NCBI RefSeq assembly: GCF_000196455.1
Contig: NC_014614.1
Coordinates: 2,448,501 to 2,512,500 of the forward strand
Length of the DNA stretch: 64,000 bases
Direction: 5' to 3'
Source: Acetoanaerobium sticklandii
GTDB taxonomy: Bacteria; Bacillota; Clostridia; Peptostreptococcales; Filifactoraceae
Position numbers and translations under genes: made by a program. A model generated the notes under the pieces. That model saw only the letters and a list, made by a program, of their open reading frames with translations, searched no databases and was not told the DNA's origin. Numbering within the stretch: the stretch's first letter is position 1; every line of letters begins with the position of its first letter. Positions 41,694 to 50,738 of this stretch are shown here, piece after piece.

Positions 41694-42392
41694 TTAATTC
41701 TCAACCAGAGCCTTTTTAACTTGTATTGTGTAAAAGAATTTATTTGTATCATCTACATGAAATATATATTCTTTTCCATTTTCTTCAAATATTACAGATT
41801 TTAAAACTATACTTCCGTTATGGTCAATTATATTCTTACTCATCAAATAAGCTGTAGCATCTTCATAGCTGATTTCATTTACTATAGAGGTAAGTAAAAC
41901 TGCATTTTCTTTAAACCCTAGTGGGAAATGTCCGTTGTCTTCTTGATAAACTCCAATTACACCAACTTTTTCTATTTGATTGTCTTTTCCCTGGAATATC
42001 CCTATAAGTGAATTGGTTTTCTTAGTACTGTTTTGTTTAAATGAAATTTCCAAGCCAGATTTCAAAACATCTTCTATGCCTTTGTCGTATTTATAAATTT
42101 GGTTTTGCTGCAATAATTTTTCTTCATAAGCCGTTTTGAAAGCTTTTTCTGAGGAGTATAGCATATATTTTTCGACTTTTGCTCCTGCAAAAGAGCCTGC
42201 GTTTAACACGTCGCTTTTTGAAAGTACTAACATAGTCATAAAAACAAGCATGATTGAAAAAAGTGTCATAATATGTATTACGCTTAGTTTTCTTCTAGTT
42301 TTCTTAGGTCCTTGAATCATAGCTTCCTTAATGTTTTCTCTTCTTTGAATTCTAGCTGCCTGTTTTCTTTCACTGCGACTTGCCTTTCTCAT
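41694..42392 (-). CDS. Unknown single-span membrane protein
   Basis: The 232-residue protein has a very basic N-terminal ~40 residues (RKASRSERKQAARIQRR), one hydrophobic helix at about 38-58 (VIHIMTLFSIMLVFMTMLVL) and an extracellular C-terminal domain of about 170 residues with no motif I recognise. The topology is type II, basic tail inside. ATG at 42392 has AAGGGAG upstream. It stands alone between murA and the YcdB-like gene; a cell-wall related role would be a guess. Confidence 0.6.
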   Translation of the reverse strand: MRKASRSERKQAARIQRRENIKEAMIQGPKKTRRKLSVIHIMTLFSIMLVFMTMLVLSKSDVLNAGSFAGAKVEKYMLYSSEKAFKTAYEEKLLQQNQIYKYDKGIEDVLKSGLEISFKQNSTKKTNSLIGIFQGKDNQIEKVGVIGVYQEDNGHFPLGFKENAVLLTSIVNEISYEDATAYLMSKNIIDHNGSIVLKSVIFEENGKEYIFHVDDTNKFFYTIQVKKALVEN

Positions 42393-42528
42393 TCTACACT
42401 CCCTTTGCAATATTAAGCATATCCTTAAATATTACGTATCTATATTGATAATACTCAGTTAGTATTTATAATACTCTACATTATCAATTTTAATCGATTT
42501 GTAATAATCTAATTTTAATTCTTTTTTG

Positions 42529-42590
42529 AAAAAAAAGCTATAATTTGGTAAAAATAATTGAACTTTTTTCCAAATTATAGCTTTAGCCTT
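42529..42590 (-). terminator. Strong terminator after the YcdB-like gene
   Basis: AAAGCTATAATTTGG and CCAAATTATAGCTTT pair as a 15-bp stem, followed by eight T on the minus strand. Confidence 0.88.
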
Positions 42591-42613
42591 AGGCATATTA
42601 TTTAATTATAGTT

Positions 42614-44326
42614 CTATGGAGCTACAGCAGGTTCTGCATACATCACTGGATAGTCTATATACTTTCCAGTTTTTGCATCTATATAGCTTCCACTATAATG
42701 TCCATCCTTTGATACAAGTGAATATATTAGTTTTATTACAGGTTCACCTGTTTTTTGAGTTTGATTATAATCTAGGGTATATCTAAGCTGCATAGATTTG
42801 TCACTTAAGAATTTTTCCATTGCTTGCTCAGGCTTGATTAGTCCTTCAAGAGAATCGAAAGTTTTTTTGTCATCCCAGTATATTCCCATAGATTCTACTG
42901 TTTTAGTAACCCCATTGATTCTAATATCTATAAACTGCTCTTGAAACTCTGCTGATTCAACTTTTCTTGGGAATGTAAAGTAATATTCAGCTGGAGTGTA
43001 AGGATTTGATTCATAAACATAATTTACCTGCTCAAAATCCACTTGTTTTAATTGCTCTGGTGCTATTTTAGCAAGCTCCTTAATAGCCATTTCATAAGCT
43101 TGCTTATAGTTTATTACAGGTTTTTGGTTTGTTGGCATATCATAAGGCATACCTTCAATATACATAGGCATTCTTCCCATGAAAAGTACTTTGTTGTCTG
43201 AGATATTTATGCTTACATAGTATTCTAGCTTGGCCTTTGTATCTTTATAGGTCACGTATACGTTATTTGGGTCATATTCGCTATACTCTACTTTAGGAGT
43301 TAGTTCTACGCCGTAGACTTCCTTAAGAAGCATATTCGCCGCCTCTACCGCCTGACCTTTGTTTTCTGCTTTAAATTCAATAGGTTTTATATCTTTAGTA
43401 AGATTAGAAACCTCATCAGGAGTCATGTTAAATTTTTCTATAGTAACTGGTCCACCGAAATAATATATATTCTTTGTATGAGCATCTACTGCATCTCCAA
43501 AAGCAGTATCTATTATATAAACAGGAATAGCTCTTTTTTCATCACTAGGTGAAGTTACATATTTTAGCTCAGATGTAAACTTTTCCTTAGCAATCTTTAA
43601 GGCTTCCTCTGCAGTCAGCTTAGGAGTAGCATCTGGAAATTTTAAGCTCTTAGTATAATTCTGATAAAAAGACACCACTTTTCCTGTTGATAAATCAACA
43701 CTCACTGATATGAAATCTCCATCGTACTCTATGCCTTCATGAACTCTTTGATAGTAGTAATCTCCCATTACATATTCCTGATTGTATGGTGATTCTTCAA
43801 ATACTTTATATGTGAACTGTGATAAATCTAAGTCGGTCTTGTCTTTTAAGAATTCCTTTGCTATTTCATGACCTTTTTCTTTAGTCATCTTTCTCTTAGC
43901 TTCATAATCTATATTCATATTTGATACAGATATTATTTCTTTATTGTCTTCATAATAAGCTACGTAAGCTCCTCCGCCTCCATTTTCACTTTTCGGCATG
44001 AAGCTTACAGAGATATTTTCTCTGAAGTTCTTGTCCTTTGGAAACTGTTCATCGTTATAATCTGAAGAATAAAATACATCCAATATATAATCCTCAGATT
44101 TTAACTCAGTCCCAAAATAATCTTTCATTATGGCTTTAGCATAATCTATAGCCTCTAAATCTCTTTTTGTAAGCTCTCTTTGTTCTATAACTGCTGGAAC
44201 TGTGAGCTTTGAATCAAGCACTCCATTATCCATACCTACCATATTTGAATCCGCAAATGAAATTGCTGGTGAAGTAAGCATCGCGGTCATCATACTAAGT
44301 GCAATCAGTTTTTTATATTTCTTCAT
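42614..44326 (-). CDS. Secreted YcdB/YcdC (PepSY-like) repeat protein
   Basis: The 570-residue protein has a signal peptide (KKLIALSMMTAMLTSPAISF, cleavage after FA near residue 25). Repeated YcdB/YcdC-type modules follow: the pattern Y-A-x-x-x-K-D-Y-F-G, then SVDLSTGKVVSFYQNYT, ALKIAKEKF and YIDAKTGKYIDYP recurs, resembling PepSY folds. Such proteins are surface proteins of sporeformers with no defined enzyme activity. ATG at 44326 with AGGAGGTG 6 bases before it; a GTG three codons upstream is rejected. Confidence 0.8.
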   Translation of the reverse strand: MKKYKKLIALSMMTAMLTSPAISFADSNMVGMDNGVLDSKLTVPAVIEQRELTKRDLEAIDYAKAIMKDYFGTELKSEDYILDVFYSSDYNDEQFPKDKNFRENISVSFMPKSENGGGGAYVAYYEDNKEIISVSNMNIDYEAKRKMTKEKGHEIAKEFLKDKTDLDLSQFTYKVFEESPYNQEYVMGDYYYQRVHEGIEYDGDFISVSVDLSTGKVVSFYQNYTKSLKFPDATPKLTAEEALKIAKEKFTSELKYVTSPSDEKRAIPVYIIDTAFGDAVDAHTKNIYYFGGPVTIEKFNMTPDEVSNLTKDIKPIEFKAENKGQAVEAANMLLKEVYGVELTPKVEYSEYDPNNVYVTYKDTKAKLEYYVSINISDNKVLFMGRMPMYIEGMPYDMPTNQKPVINYKQAYEMAIKELAKIAPEQLKQVDFEQVNYVYESNPYTPAEYYFTFPRKVESAEFQEQFIDIRINGVTKTVESMGIYWDDKKTFDSLEGLIKPEQAMEKFLSDKSMQLRYTLDYNQTQKTGEPVIKLIYSLVSKDGHYSGSYIDAKTGKYIDYPVMYAEPAVAP

Positions 44327-44418
44327 AAAAAACACCTCCTATTTTGATTTCTACCATAATTATAATTCCCGAATCACCCTCAGGCATTACAAATTACTTA
44401 CAAATAGGAGGCATTTTG

Positions 44419-45123
44419 TTACATTCCAATTAATTTTTTTATTCTGTTTTCTATGCCATTTGCCCAGTTAGGGTCTGTAGCATATTTTTTCCCTATAGCA
44501 CTGATGCTATATCCATTAAAATATTTTCCATCTGGCTGAAGATAATTTTCCGATAGGTATTTTGCCACAGTATCTATGCTCTCATCAAAGCTCTTAAAGC
44601 CTTTTGCACTACTGTATGGAGAATTGTCATAGGCCTGAAAACCAAAAAGATTATTTTTATCTTTTGCTATTCTGCTAGTTCCATAATTTGATTCGTGAAT
44701 AGCAAGCCCAAGCAGAAAGAGTGCATTTACTCCATGTTCCTCTTCTGCCTTTTTAAACGCTGAGCCTAAGCCTTCAAGAGCTGTTCCTTGAAGCTTTGAA
44801 TCTATGTAGGAAGCACTTACCTTGCTTTTTTCTCTTACATTTGAAGATGCTATTAATCCATTTTCTGCTAGTTTGTTTGCATAGGGGTTGTTAATAGGAG
44901 CAGCATAATTGGAAATCTCTCCTAGGCTTCTACTTTGCTGAAACAGCAAGTCTATCATGAAATCATTTGCACCTAAATCACCCGACGAAGAAGGAACCTC
45001 CACAGTGGGAATATTTAATTTTGTTTCCAAAATTGCTTTAAATCGCTCTTTTGTTTCATAATAGCTCTGGCTAGGCCCTGAAAAACCATTTATATTAATA
45101 GAATTTTTTATTTTTATATCCAT
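44419..45123 (-). CDS. GH73-type glucosaminidase domain protein
   Basis: The 234-residue protein has a C-terminal glucosaminidase domain from about residue 105 on, with FLLGLAIHESNYGTSRIAKD (the glutamate in HES is the likely catalytic acid), NLFGFQAYDNSPYSSAKGF and the end KKYATDPNWANGIENRIKK. The N-terminal ~100 residues carry no signal peptide. Peptidoglycan is the likely substrate. Lack of a signal peptide, and flagellar genes nearby with a rod-binding protein lacking this domain, suggest it may be the missing half of a FlgJ. ATG at 45123 has GGGAGAT upstream. Confidence 0.8.
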   Translation of the reverse strand: MDIKIKNSININGFSGPSQSYYETKERFKAILETKLNIPTVEVPSSSGDLGANDFMIDLLFQQSRSLGEISNYAAPINNPYANKLAENGLIASSNVREKSKVSASYIDSKLQGTALEGLGSAFKKAEEEHGVNALFLLGLAIHESNYGTSRIAKDKNNLFGFQAYDNSPYSSAKGFKSFDESIDTVAKYLSENYLQPDGKYFNGYSISAIGKKYATDPNWANGIENRIKKLIGM

Positions 45124-45216
45124 AGATATTATCTCCCTGTACTTTTTCATATATGTACTCAATATATATTATATCGTTTAAATCTCAATTTTCTATAGTT
45201 CTTTAACTCCATTTTC

Positions 45217-45246
45217 TTGAAATGAATATCACTTTCAGTATATAAT
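45217..45246 (+). promoter_or_regulatory. Sigma-A promoter of mgtE
   Basis: TTGAAA, an 18-base spacer, and a perfect TATAAT on the plus strand. It predicts a transcript start near 45253 and a leader of about 140 bases. Confidence 0.75.
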
Positions 45247-45270
45247 GGCTAAGGGTATAAAATACTATTA

Positions 45271-45380
45271 AAAGGCAGGTGAGTACTTGTGGACCATAGT
45301 CCGTCGCCCGAACGGTTATTTCAAAAAATAAAATTGAATATGCAGGGCCCAAGTACTCATCTTTACTTGGGCGGTTGCTC
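45271..45380 (+). ncRNA. Structured mgtE leader RNA, candidate metal-responsive riboswitch
   Basis: A GC-richer leader with several stems: an outer pair GAGTACTTG (45281-45289) with CAAGTACTC (45350-45358), enclosing hairpins GGAC/GTCC (45291-45302) and CCGT/ACGG around 45301-45314. The 3' arm can instead form GCCCAAGTA (45347-45355) with TACTTGGGC (45364-45372). The two 9-bp stems share bases and exclude each other, as in a switch. Elements GGTGAG and CGCCCGAA recall the Mg2+-sensing M-box upstream of Mg transporters, but this leader is much shorter. Confidence 0.55.
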
Positions 45381-45394
45381 AAGGAGGTTTTTTA

Positions 45395-46726
45395 ATGGAA
45401 AAAATTCTAGATTATATCAAGGCAGGAAAGCCTGTAAATGCTAGAGCTGAACTACTTGAGATGAATGTTGTCGATATCGCTACATTGCTTGAAGACGTGG
45501 ATAGAGACGACCTAGTTATCCTTTTTAGGATATTGCCAAAGGACACTGCGGCCGAAGTCTTTTCGTATCTGACTAAGGTAGATAGAGCTCATATTATAGA
45601 GTCTCTAACAGACAAGGAAATTTCCGGAATCATAGACAAGCTATTTATGGACGATACCGTAGATTTCATAGAAGAGATGCCTGCAAACATTGTAAAAAAA
45701 GTGCTTAAAAACACTGATGATGATACGCGTAAGATGATAAATTCTCTGCTTAGCTATCCAGATGACTCTGCCGGTAGTATTATGACTACTGAATTTGTGG
45801 ATATCAAAAAAGAAATGACAGTCATGGATGCTATCGCTCACATAAGAAAAACAGGTGTAGACAAAGAAACCATCGATACACTCTATGTTATCGATTCAAA
45901 CAGAAAACTAGAAGGCATAGTCCCTATAAGAAAAATTCTGCTTAGCGATGAAAACCTTTTAATCGAGGATATAATGGATACAAGCTTCGTTTATATCTAC
46001 ACCCTAGATGACCAAGAGGATGTCGCTTCTATGTTTAAAAAGTACGATTATTTTTCCATGCCCGTAACTGATAGTGAAAATAGGCTGGTTGGAATTATAA
46101 CTATAGATGACATACTAGACATAATAGAAGAGGAAAATGAAGAGGATTTTGCGAAAATGAACGCTCTTGCACCATCAGATGAGGAATATCTAGATTCATC
46201 TGTATACTCTCTGGCTAAGCAAAGAATCATGTGGTTATTGATACTGATGATATCCGCTACTTTTACCGGAATCATAATCAGGCAATACGAAAGTGTACTG
46301 AGCTCTGTAGTTATACTTGCTTCATTTATTCCTATGCTCATGGATACTGGTGGAAACTCAGGTTCTCAGTCATCCACTCTTATCATACGTGGCTTAGCTT
46401 TAGGCGAGCTCGAAATTGCTGACTATCCTAAGATTTTATGGAAGGAATTCAGAGTGAGTATAGTAGTTGGCTTGGTACTTGCTTTTATTAATTTCCTAAG
46501 AATATATTTGCTGGAGAGAGTTGATTTTATAGTTTCTCTCACAGTATGCATAAGCTTATTTGCAACAGTAGTGCTTGCAAAAGTAGTAGGAGGAATGCTT
46601 CCTCTTATCGCAAAAAAGTTTAAGCTAGATCCTGCCATAATGGCAGCACCTCTTGTTACTACAATTGTGGATACCTTTGCACTTATGGTATATTTCTCTA
46701 CCGCAAGTTTGCTTATGGGTCTTTAA
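45395..46726 (+). CDS. mgtE: Magnesium transporter MgtE
   Basis: The 443-residue Mg2+ channel has an N-terminal helical domain (residues ~1-125, with ARAELLEMNVVDIATLLEDV), a CBS pair (~130-250, DTLYVIDSNRKLEGIVPIRK and MPVTDSENRLVGIITIDDIL) and five membrane helices from about 270, with the pore signature PMLMDTGGNSGSQSSTLIIR. The cytosolic domains gate the pore by Mg2+ binding. AAGGAGGTTTTTTA precedes the ATG. Expression is probably also controlled by the leader RNA. Confidence 0.95.
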   Translation: MEKILDYIKAGKPVNARAELLEMNVVDIATLLEDVDRDDLVILFRILPKDTAAEVFSYLTKVDRAHIIESLTDKEISGIIDKLFMDDTVDFIEEMPANIVKKVLKNTDDDTRKMINSLLSYPDDSAGSIMTTEFVDIKKEMTVMDAIAHIRKTGVDKETIDTLYVIDSNRKLEGIVPIRKILLSDENLLIEDIMDTSFVYIYTLDDQEDVASMFKKYDYFSMPVTDSENRLVGIITIDDILDIIEEENEEDFAKMNALAPSDEEYLDSSVYSLAKQRIMWLLILMISATFTGIIIRQYESVLSSVVILASFIPMLMDTGGNSGSQSSTLIIRGLALGELEIADYPKILWKEFRVSIVVGLVLAFINFLRIYLLERVDFIVSLTVCISLFATVVLAKVVGGMLPLIAKKFKLDPAIMAAPLVTTIVDTFALMVYFSTASLLMGL

Positions 46727-46777
46727 AAAAAGCCTTATGAGAAGTCAAAACAAAATGACTTTTCATAAGGCTTTTTA
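46726..46777. terminator. Bidirectional terminator between mgtE and asnS
   Basis: AAAAAGCCTTATGA and TCATAAGGCTTTTT (with AGTCA/TGACT extending the stem) form a long hairpin with T-runs on both strands between two convergent genes. Confidence 0.88.
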
Positions 46778-46778
46778 A

Positions 46779-48173
46779 TTAGAATTCTGCTGTTCCAACT
46801 GTTCTAGGGAAAGGTATAACGTCTCTGATATTTGTCATACCAGTTAAATACATTATCATTCTTTCAAATCCTAGTCCATATCCAGCATGCTTTACTCCAC
46901 CGTATTTACGAAGCTCAAGGTACCACCAGTAGTCCTCTTCATTCAGTCCCATTGCTCTGATTTTTCCAGCAAGTACGTCTTCTCTTTCTTCCCTTTGACT
47001 TCCTCCGATGATTTCCCCTATGCCAGGCACTAGTAAGTCCATAGCTGCTACAGTTTTTTCATCTTCATTAAGTCTCATATAGAAGGCTTTGATTTCTTTA
47101 GGATAATCAGTAACAAATACTGGTTTTTTGAAAATTTGCTCAGTAATATATCTCTCATGCTCAGTCTGAAGGTCCATTCCCCATGAAACTGGATATTCGA
47201 AATTGTGTCCACTTTCCTGAAGTAATTTAATAGCTTCAGTATATGTCACTCTTCCAAAGTCATTGCTTACTACATTTTGTAGTCTAGGAAGAAGGTCTTT
47301 ATCTACTATGCTTCCGAAGAATTCCATCTCTTCAGGTGCATTTTCCAGTACATAGCTGATGATGTATTTAATCATGTCTTCAGCTAGCTCCATGTTATCC
47401 TCTAGCTCAGCAAAAGCTATCTCAGGCTCTATCATCCAAAACTCAGCCGCATGTCTAGATGTGTTAGAATTTTCTGCTCTAAATGTTGGTCCAAAGGTAT
47501 AGATATCTTTGTAAGCAAGAGCAAATATTTCTCCCTCAAGCTGTCCACTAACTGTAAGGTTAGTTTCTTTTCCAAAGAAGTCTTGAGTATTGTCAATGCT
47601 TCCATCTGCATTCTTAGGAGGATTCTTAAGGTCTAAAGTAGTAACTCTAAACATTTCTCCAGCACCTTCTGCATCACTTCCAGTTATTATTGGAGTATGT
47701 ACATAAACAAAGCCTCTGTCTTGGAAAAACTTATGAATCGCATAAGCGGCTACTGAACGAACTCTAAACACTGCAGAAAAAGCATTACTTCTAGGTCTAA
47801 GGTGAGCTATCGTTCTAAGGTATTCAAAAGTATGGCGCTTTTTTTGAAGTGGAAAATCCGAGCTAGATGGCGCTTCTACTACTATTGATTTTGCTTTTAT
47901 TTCAAAAGGCTGTTTTGCTCCTTCTGTTTTTACTAAATCTCCAGTTACTTTTATAGCTGTAGCTATAGGTAATTTTGCTACATCCTTAAAATTATCTAAA
48001 GTTTCATCAAATACAATTTGCAGGTTTTTGAAAAAACTTCCGTCATTTACTTCTATAAATCCAAAGTTTTTAGAGTCTCTAAGTGTTCTAATCCATCCTT
48101 GGATTACGATTTCTTTTCCCATGTAATCGTCTGTATCTCTATAAAGCTTTTTAATATCAACTGCTTTAGTCAT
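46779..48173 (-). CDS. asnS: Asparaginyl-tRNA synthetase
   Basis: This class IIb synthetase has 464 residues: an N-terminal OB anticodon-binding domain (VIQGWIRTLRDSKNFGFIEV), motif 2 in TFGPTFRAENSNTSRHAAEF and motif 3 in GYGLGFERMIMYLTGM. It charges tRNA-Asn, one copy of which is encoded at 61963. Ribosome site GAGGAGGGTTTGCC. I looked for a T-box in the ~220-base upstream spacer and saw none. Confidence 0.96.
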   Translation of the reverse strand: MTKAVDIKKLYRDTDDYMGKEIVIQGWIRTLRDSKNFGFIEVNDGSFFKNLQIVFDETLDNFKDVAKLPIATAIKVTGDLVKTEGAKQPFEIKAKSIVVEAPSSSDFPLQKKRHTFEYLRTIAHLRPRSNAFSAVFRVRSVAAYAIHKFFQDRGFVYVHTPIITGSDAEGAGEMFRVTTLDLKNPPKNADGSIDNTQDFFGKETNLTVSGQLEGEIFALAYKDIYTFGPTFRAENSNTSRHAAEFWMIEPEIAFAELEDNMELAEDMIKYIISYVLENAPEEMEFFGSIVDKDLLPRLQNVVSNDFGRVTYTEAIKLLQESGHNFEYPVSWGMDLQTEHERYITEQIFKKPVFVTDYPKEIKAFYMRLNEDEKTVAAMDLLVPGIGEIIGGSQREEREDVLAGKIRAMGLNEEDYWWYLELRKYGGVKHAGYGLGFERMIMYLTGMTNIRDVIPFPRTVGTAEF

Positions 48174-48394
48174 GGCAAACCCTCCTCATAGTTTTCATAT
48201 TAAAAATAGTATATATTAACCCAAAACCGGTGTCAATCAAAGTTAACACTTAGGTTTGCTTGCAATTTACAATAAATTTAAAGAACTAATTCCAATTTTC
48301 TAGTATAATATTAGTTATGCAAAATTATTTTTCAATTTATTATGAATCAACATTGATACTCATATATTAATAACCATTTAAGGAGACGATTATT

Positions 48395-49204
48395 TTGATT
48401 AAACGTGACTATCATATTCACACTGCTTATTCAGATGACTGCATTATACCTATGGAAACCATGGTATTATCCGCAATAGAAAAAGGCATGGAAGAAATTG
48501 CTCTTACTGATCATGTAGACTACGATTATCCAGATAGAGATTTGCCTTTTGTAGTAAATTACGATTTATACTCACAGGATTATTATGCTCTAAAGGAAAA
48601 ATATCAAGATAAAATCAATATTTTATTTGGTGTAGAGATAGGGCTTCAGCCACATTTAGGCTCTAAAATCGAGGAGCTCCTTGCTAAGTATCCCTTTGAT
48701 TTTGCTATTGGCTCAATCCATACTGTAAAGCACCACGATATATATGCAAGAAGATTTTGGGATAATAAATCCAAAGTAAAAGGCTATACAGAGTATTTTG
48801 AGGATGTTTTGGAATGTGCTAAAATGCACTCTTGCTATAGAGTTTTTGGCCATTTGGATTATGTAAACAGATATGGTGGATTCGATGACAAAACTCTATA
48901 TTACAAGGATTATGCGGATATAATAGACGAGATTTTAAAAACCATAATAAAAGGCGAGAGAGGTATAGAAATCAACACTTCTGGCTATCGCTACGGATTA
49001 AATCAAACTCATCCTCAAAGAGACATCTTAAAACGCTACAAAGAGCTAGGTGGAGAAATCATAACTTTAGGCTCTGACTCTCATAAGGATGAGCACATAA
49101 GTGCAGATTTTGACATAGCTGAGCAAATGCTAAAAGATTTAGGTATTCATTATCTTGCTAAGTTTAGCAAAATGAAGCCGGAAATGTACAAAATAGGCGA
49201 TTAG
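48395..49204 (+). CDS. PHP-domain histidinol-phosphatase-like protein (HisJ family)
   Basis: The 269-residue metal-dependent phosphoesterase has DYHIHTAYSDDC, LTDHVDYDYP, GVEIGLQPH, AIGSIHTVKHHD, VFGHLDYVNRYGG, EINTSGYRYGLNQTHPQ and LGSDSHKDEHISADF: the full set of PHP metal ligands. It belongs to the HisJ group (histidinol phosphate to histidinol), but no other his genes are in this window, so another phosphate ester is possible. Starts with TTG after AAGGAGACG. Monocistronic with its own terminator. Confidence 0.85.
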   Translation: MIKRDYHIHTAYSDDCIIPMETMVLSAIEKGMEEIALTDHVDYDYPDRDLPFVVNYDLYSQDYYALKEKYQDKINILFGVEIGLQPHLGSKIEELLAKYPFDFAIGSIHTVKHHDIYARRFWDNKSKVKGYTEYFEDVLECAKMHSCYRVFGHLDYVNRYGGFDDKTLYYKDYADIIDEILKTIIKGERGIEINTSGYRYGLNQTHPQRDILKRYKELGGEIITLGSDSHKDEHISADFDIAEQMLKDLGIHYLAKFSKMKPEMYKIGD

Positions 49205-49219
49205 TAGAAAATTATAGTT

Positions 49220-49264
49220 GAAAAAGGTGCTAGAAAAATATTTTTTTCTAGCACCTTTTTATTT
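49220..49264 (+). terminator. Terminator after the PHP phosphatase gene
   Basis: AAAAAGGTGCTAGAAAA and TTTTCTAGCACCTTTTT form a near-perfect long stem with a terminal T-run on the plus strand. Confidence 0.9.
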
Positions 49265-49371
49265 ATTTAAACCTATACTATAATCAATATTCAGATATCC
49301 AATGAGCTAATTCTATTAAGAATTTATTTATCATTTAATTTAATCTGCTCATTTTGATTTATTGAATTATT

Positions 49372-50724
49372 TTAATTTGATTTTTTATCCACCATTATCT
49401 CTAGCATCATTTTGTCCAAATCTGCCATTCCATAAGCTGCAATTTTTCCAAGGTTCGCAATGCTCTTGTCAACATTGTCGTCTACTATTCCCTCTAAGGA
49501 AGTACAAGATACGTTGTCCATAGCTGCAAGGCTTGATATTACGGCTGCGCTTACTCCAGTAGCTACCTTCATGGCACAGTTAGGTTTTGCCCCATCACAT
49601 ACTATTCCAGTTAGGTTTCCTATCATGTTTTGAACTGAGAACTTAACTTGCTCTAGATTCCCACCTAACAAATAAGTCATTCCACAAGAAGCTGAAGCTC
49701 CTGCAGTCATAGCTCCACAAAGTGCAGATAATCTTTTCATATTAGATTTGATATAAATAGATATAAGACTCGCTAATACCAAGGCTCTAGTTAGTTTTTC
49801 TTTATCAGACCCTAGCTTTTCAGCGCAGGCTATAACTGGAACAGATAAAGTAATCCCTTGGTTTCCACTGCCCGAATTGCTCATTGCTGGAAGCATACAG
49901 CCTCCCATCCTAGCATCGGCCCCTGCTGCAGATTTTTTGATTACGTAAGACATCAAGTCATCTGCTAGAAGTCCATTATCTATGTTTTTTTGTACTATTC
50001 TTCCAATTCTATGACCGTAGTTTTTTTCCATTCCTTCATTTGAAATCAAGCTATTTGTTATAGTTAAATCATAAACAAAGCTAAGCTCTTCAAGAGGCAT
50101 ATTTACAGAAAAATCGTATATACTCTCCACGGAAAATTTAAGACTTTTTCCTGTATCTTGGTTTATAGAAGCTTTGCTTGAAGATTCAGCTTTATTCTCT
50201 ACTGATACTTCTTTACTTTCTTCTTTAGTGTCCTTTTGGAGACGATTATTTAATATTACTTCCCCATTTTTTTCTATGTATACTATATTGTTATGCTTTT
50301 CTTCTATTATGACCTTACTATTAGACTCTCCAGATGCTGCATTTACTTCTATATATATAGGATTTATATCTGATTTTACTCCTATTTTAATCTTTTGCTC
50401 TGCTACCATCTGCTGACTTTGCTTTACATCTTCATAGGTTATATCCGCAAGGACATTTAGTTCTTTACTTGCATCTCCTCCTACTATCCCTATTGCTCCA
50501 GCAATTTCTAGGCCAATCATTCCAGTTCCTGGTATGCCTACTCCCATTCCGTTTTTAAGTATATTAGGGCTTACGAAAGCTTCTACATTCTTCGGAGCTT
50601 CTCCTAAAACCTCCCTAGCCTTAGCCGCTGCATATGCAAGCGCTATAGGCTCAGTACATCCCATAGCTGGTACTAGCTCTTTTTTTAAAATATCAATATA
50701 ATCCTGTTTACAATAGCTTTCCAT
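49372..50724 (-). CDS. cyuA: L-cysteine desulfidase CyuA (UPF0597 / serine dehydratase alpha-like)
   Basis: This 450-residue Fe-S enzyme family degrades cysteine to pyruvate, ammonia and sulfide. It begins ESYCKQDYIDILKKELVPAM with the CTEP motif and carries the conserved cysteines in LCGAMTAGASASCGM and VCDGAKPNCAMKVATG, plus MGGCMLPAMSNSGSGNQGI. A low-complexity insert rich in Glu, Lys and Ser lies around residues 170-195. ATG at 50724 has GAGGAGG 6 bases upstream. It follows its likely regulator by 14 bases. Cysteine versus serine as substrate is not decided by sequence. Confidence 0.88.
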   Translation of the reverse strand: MESYCKQDYIDILKKELVPAMGCTEPIALAYAAAKAREVLGEAPKNVEAFVSPNILKNGMGVGIPGTGMIGLEIAGAIGIVGGDASKELNVLADITYEDVKQSQQMVAEQKIKIGVKSDINPIYIEVNAASGESNSKVIIEEKHNNIVYIEKNGEVILNNRLQKDTKEESKEVSVENKAESSSKASINQDTGKSLKFSVESIYDFSVNMPLEELSFVYDLTITNSLISNEGMEKNYGHRIGRIVQKNIDNGLLADDLMSYVIKKSAAGADARMGGCMLPAMSNSGSGNQGITLSVPVIACAEKLGSDKEKLTRALVLASLISIYIKSNMKRLSALCGAMTAGASASCGMTYLLGGNLEQVKFSVQNMIGNLTGIVCDGAKPNCAMKVATGVSAAVISSLAAMDNVSCTSLEGIVDDNVDKSIANLGKIAAYGMADLDKMMLEIMVDKKSN

Positions 50725-50738
50725 AAAAATCCTCCTCA

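Noticed and set aside
46048..46638. Minus-strand and plus-strand frames of 63-97 codons
   Set aside because: They are contained in mgtE, which has complete domain motifs.
48174..48394. T-box leader for asnS
   Set aside because: The spacer is short and shared with a divergent gene, and no AGGGTGGAACCGCG-like T-box core or leader terminator is visible.
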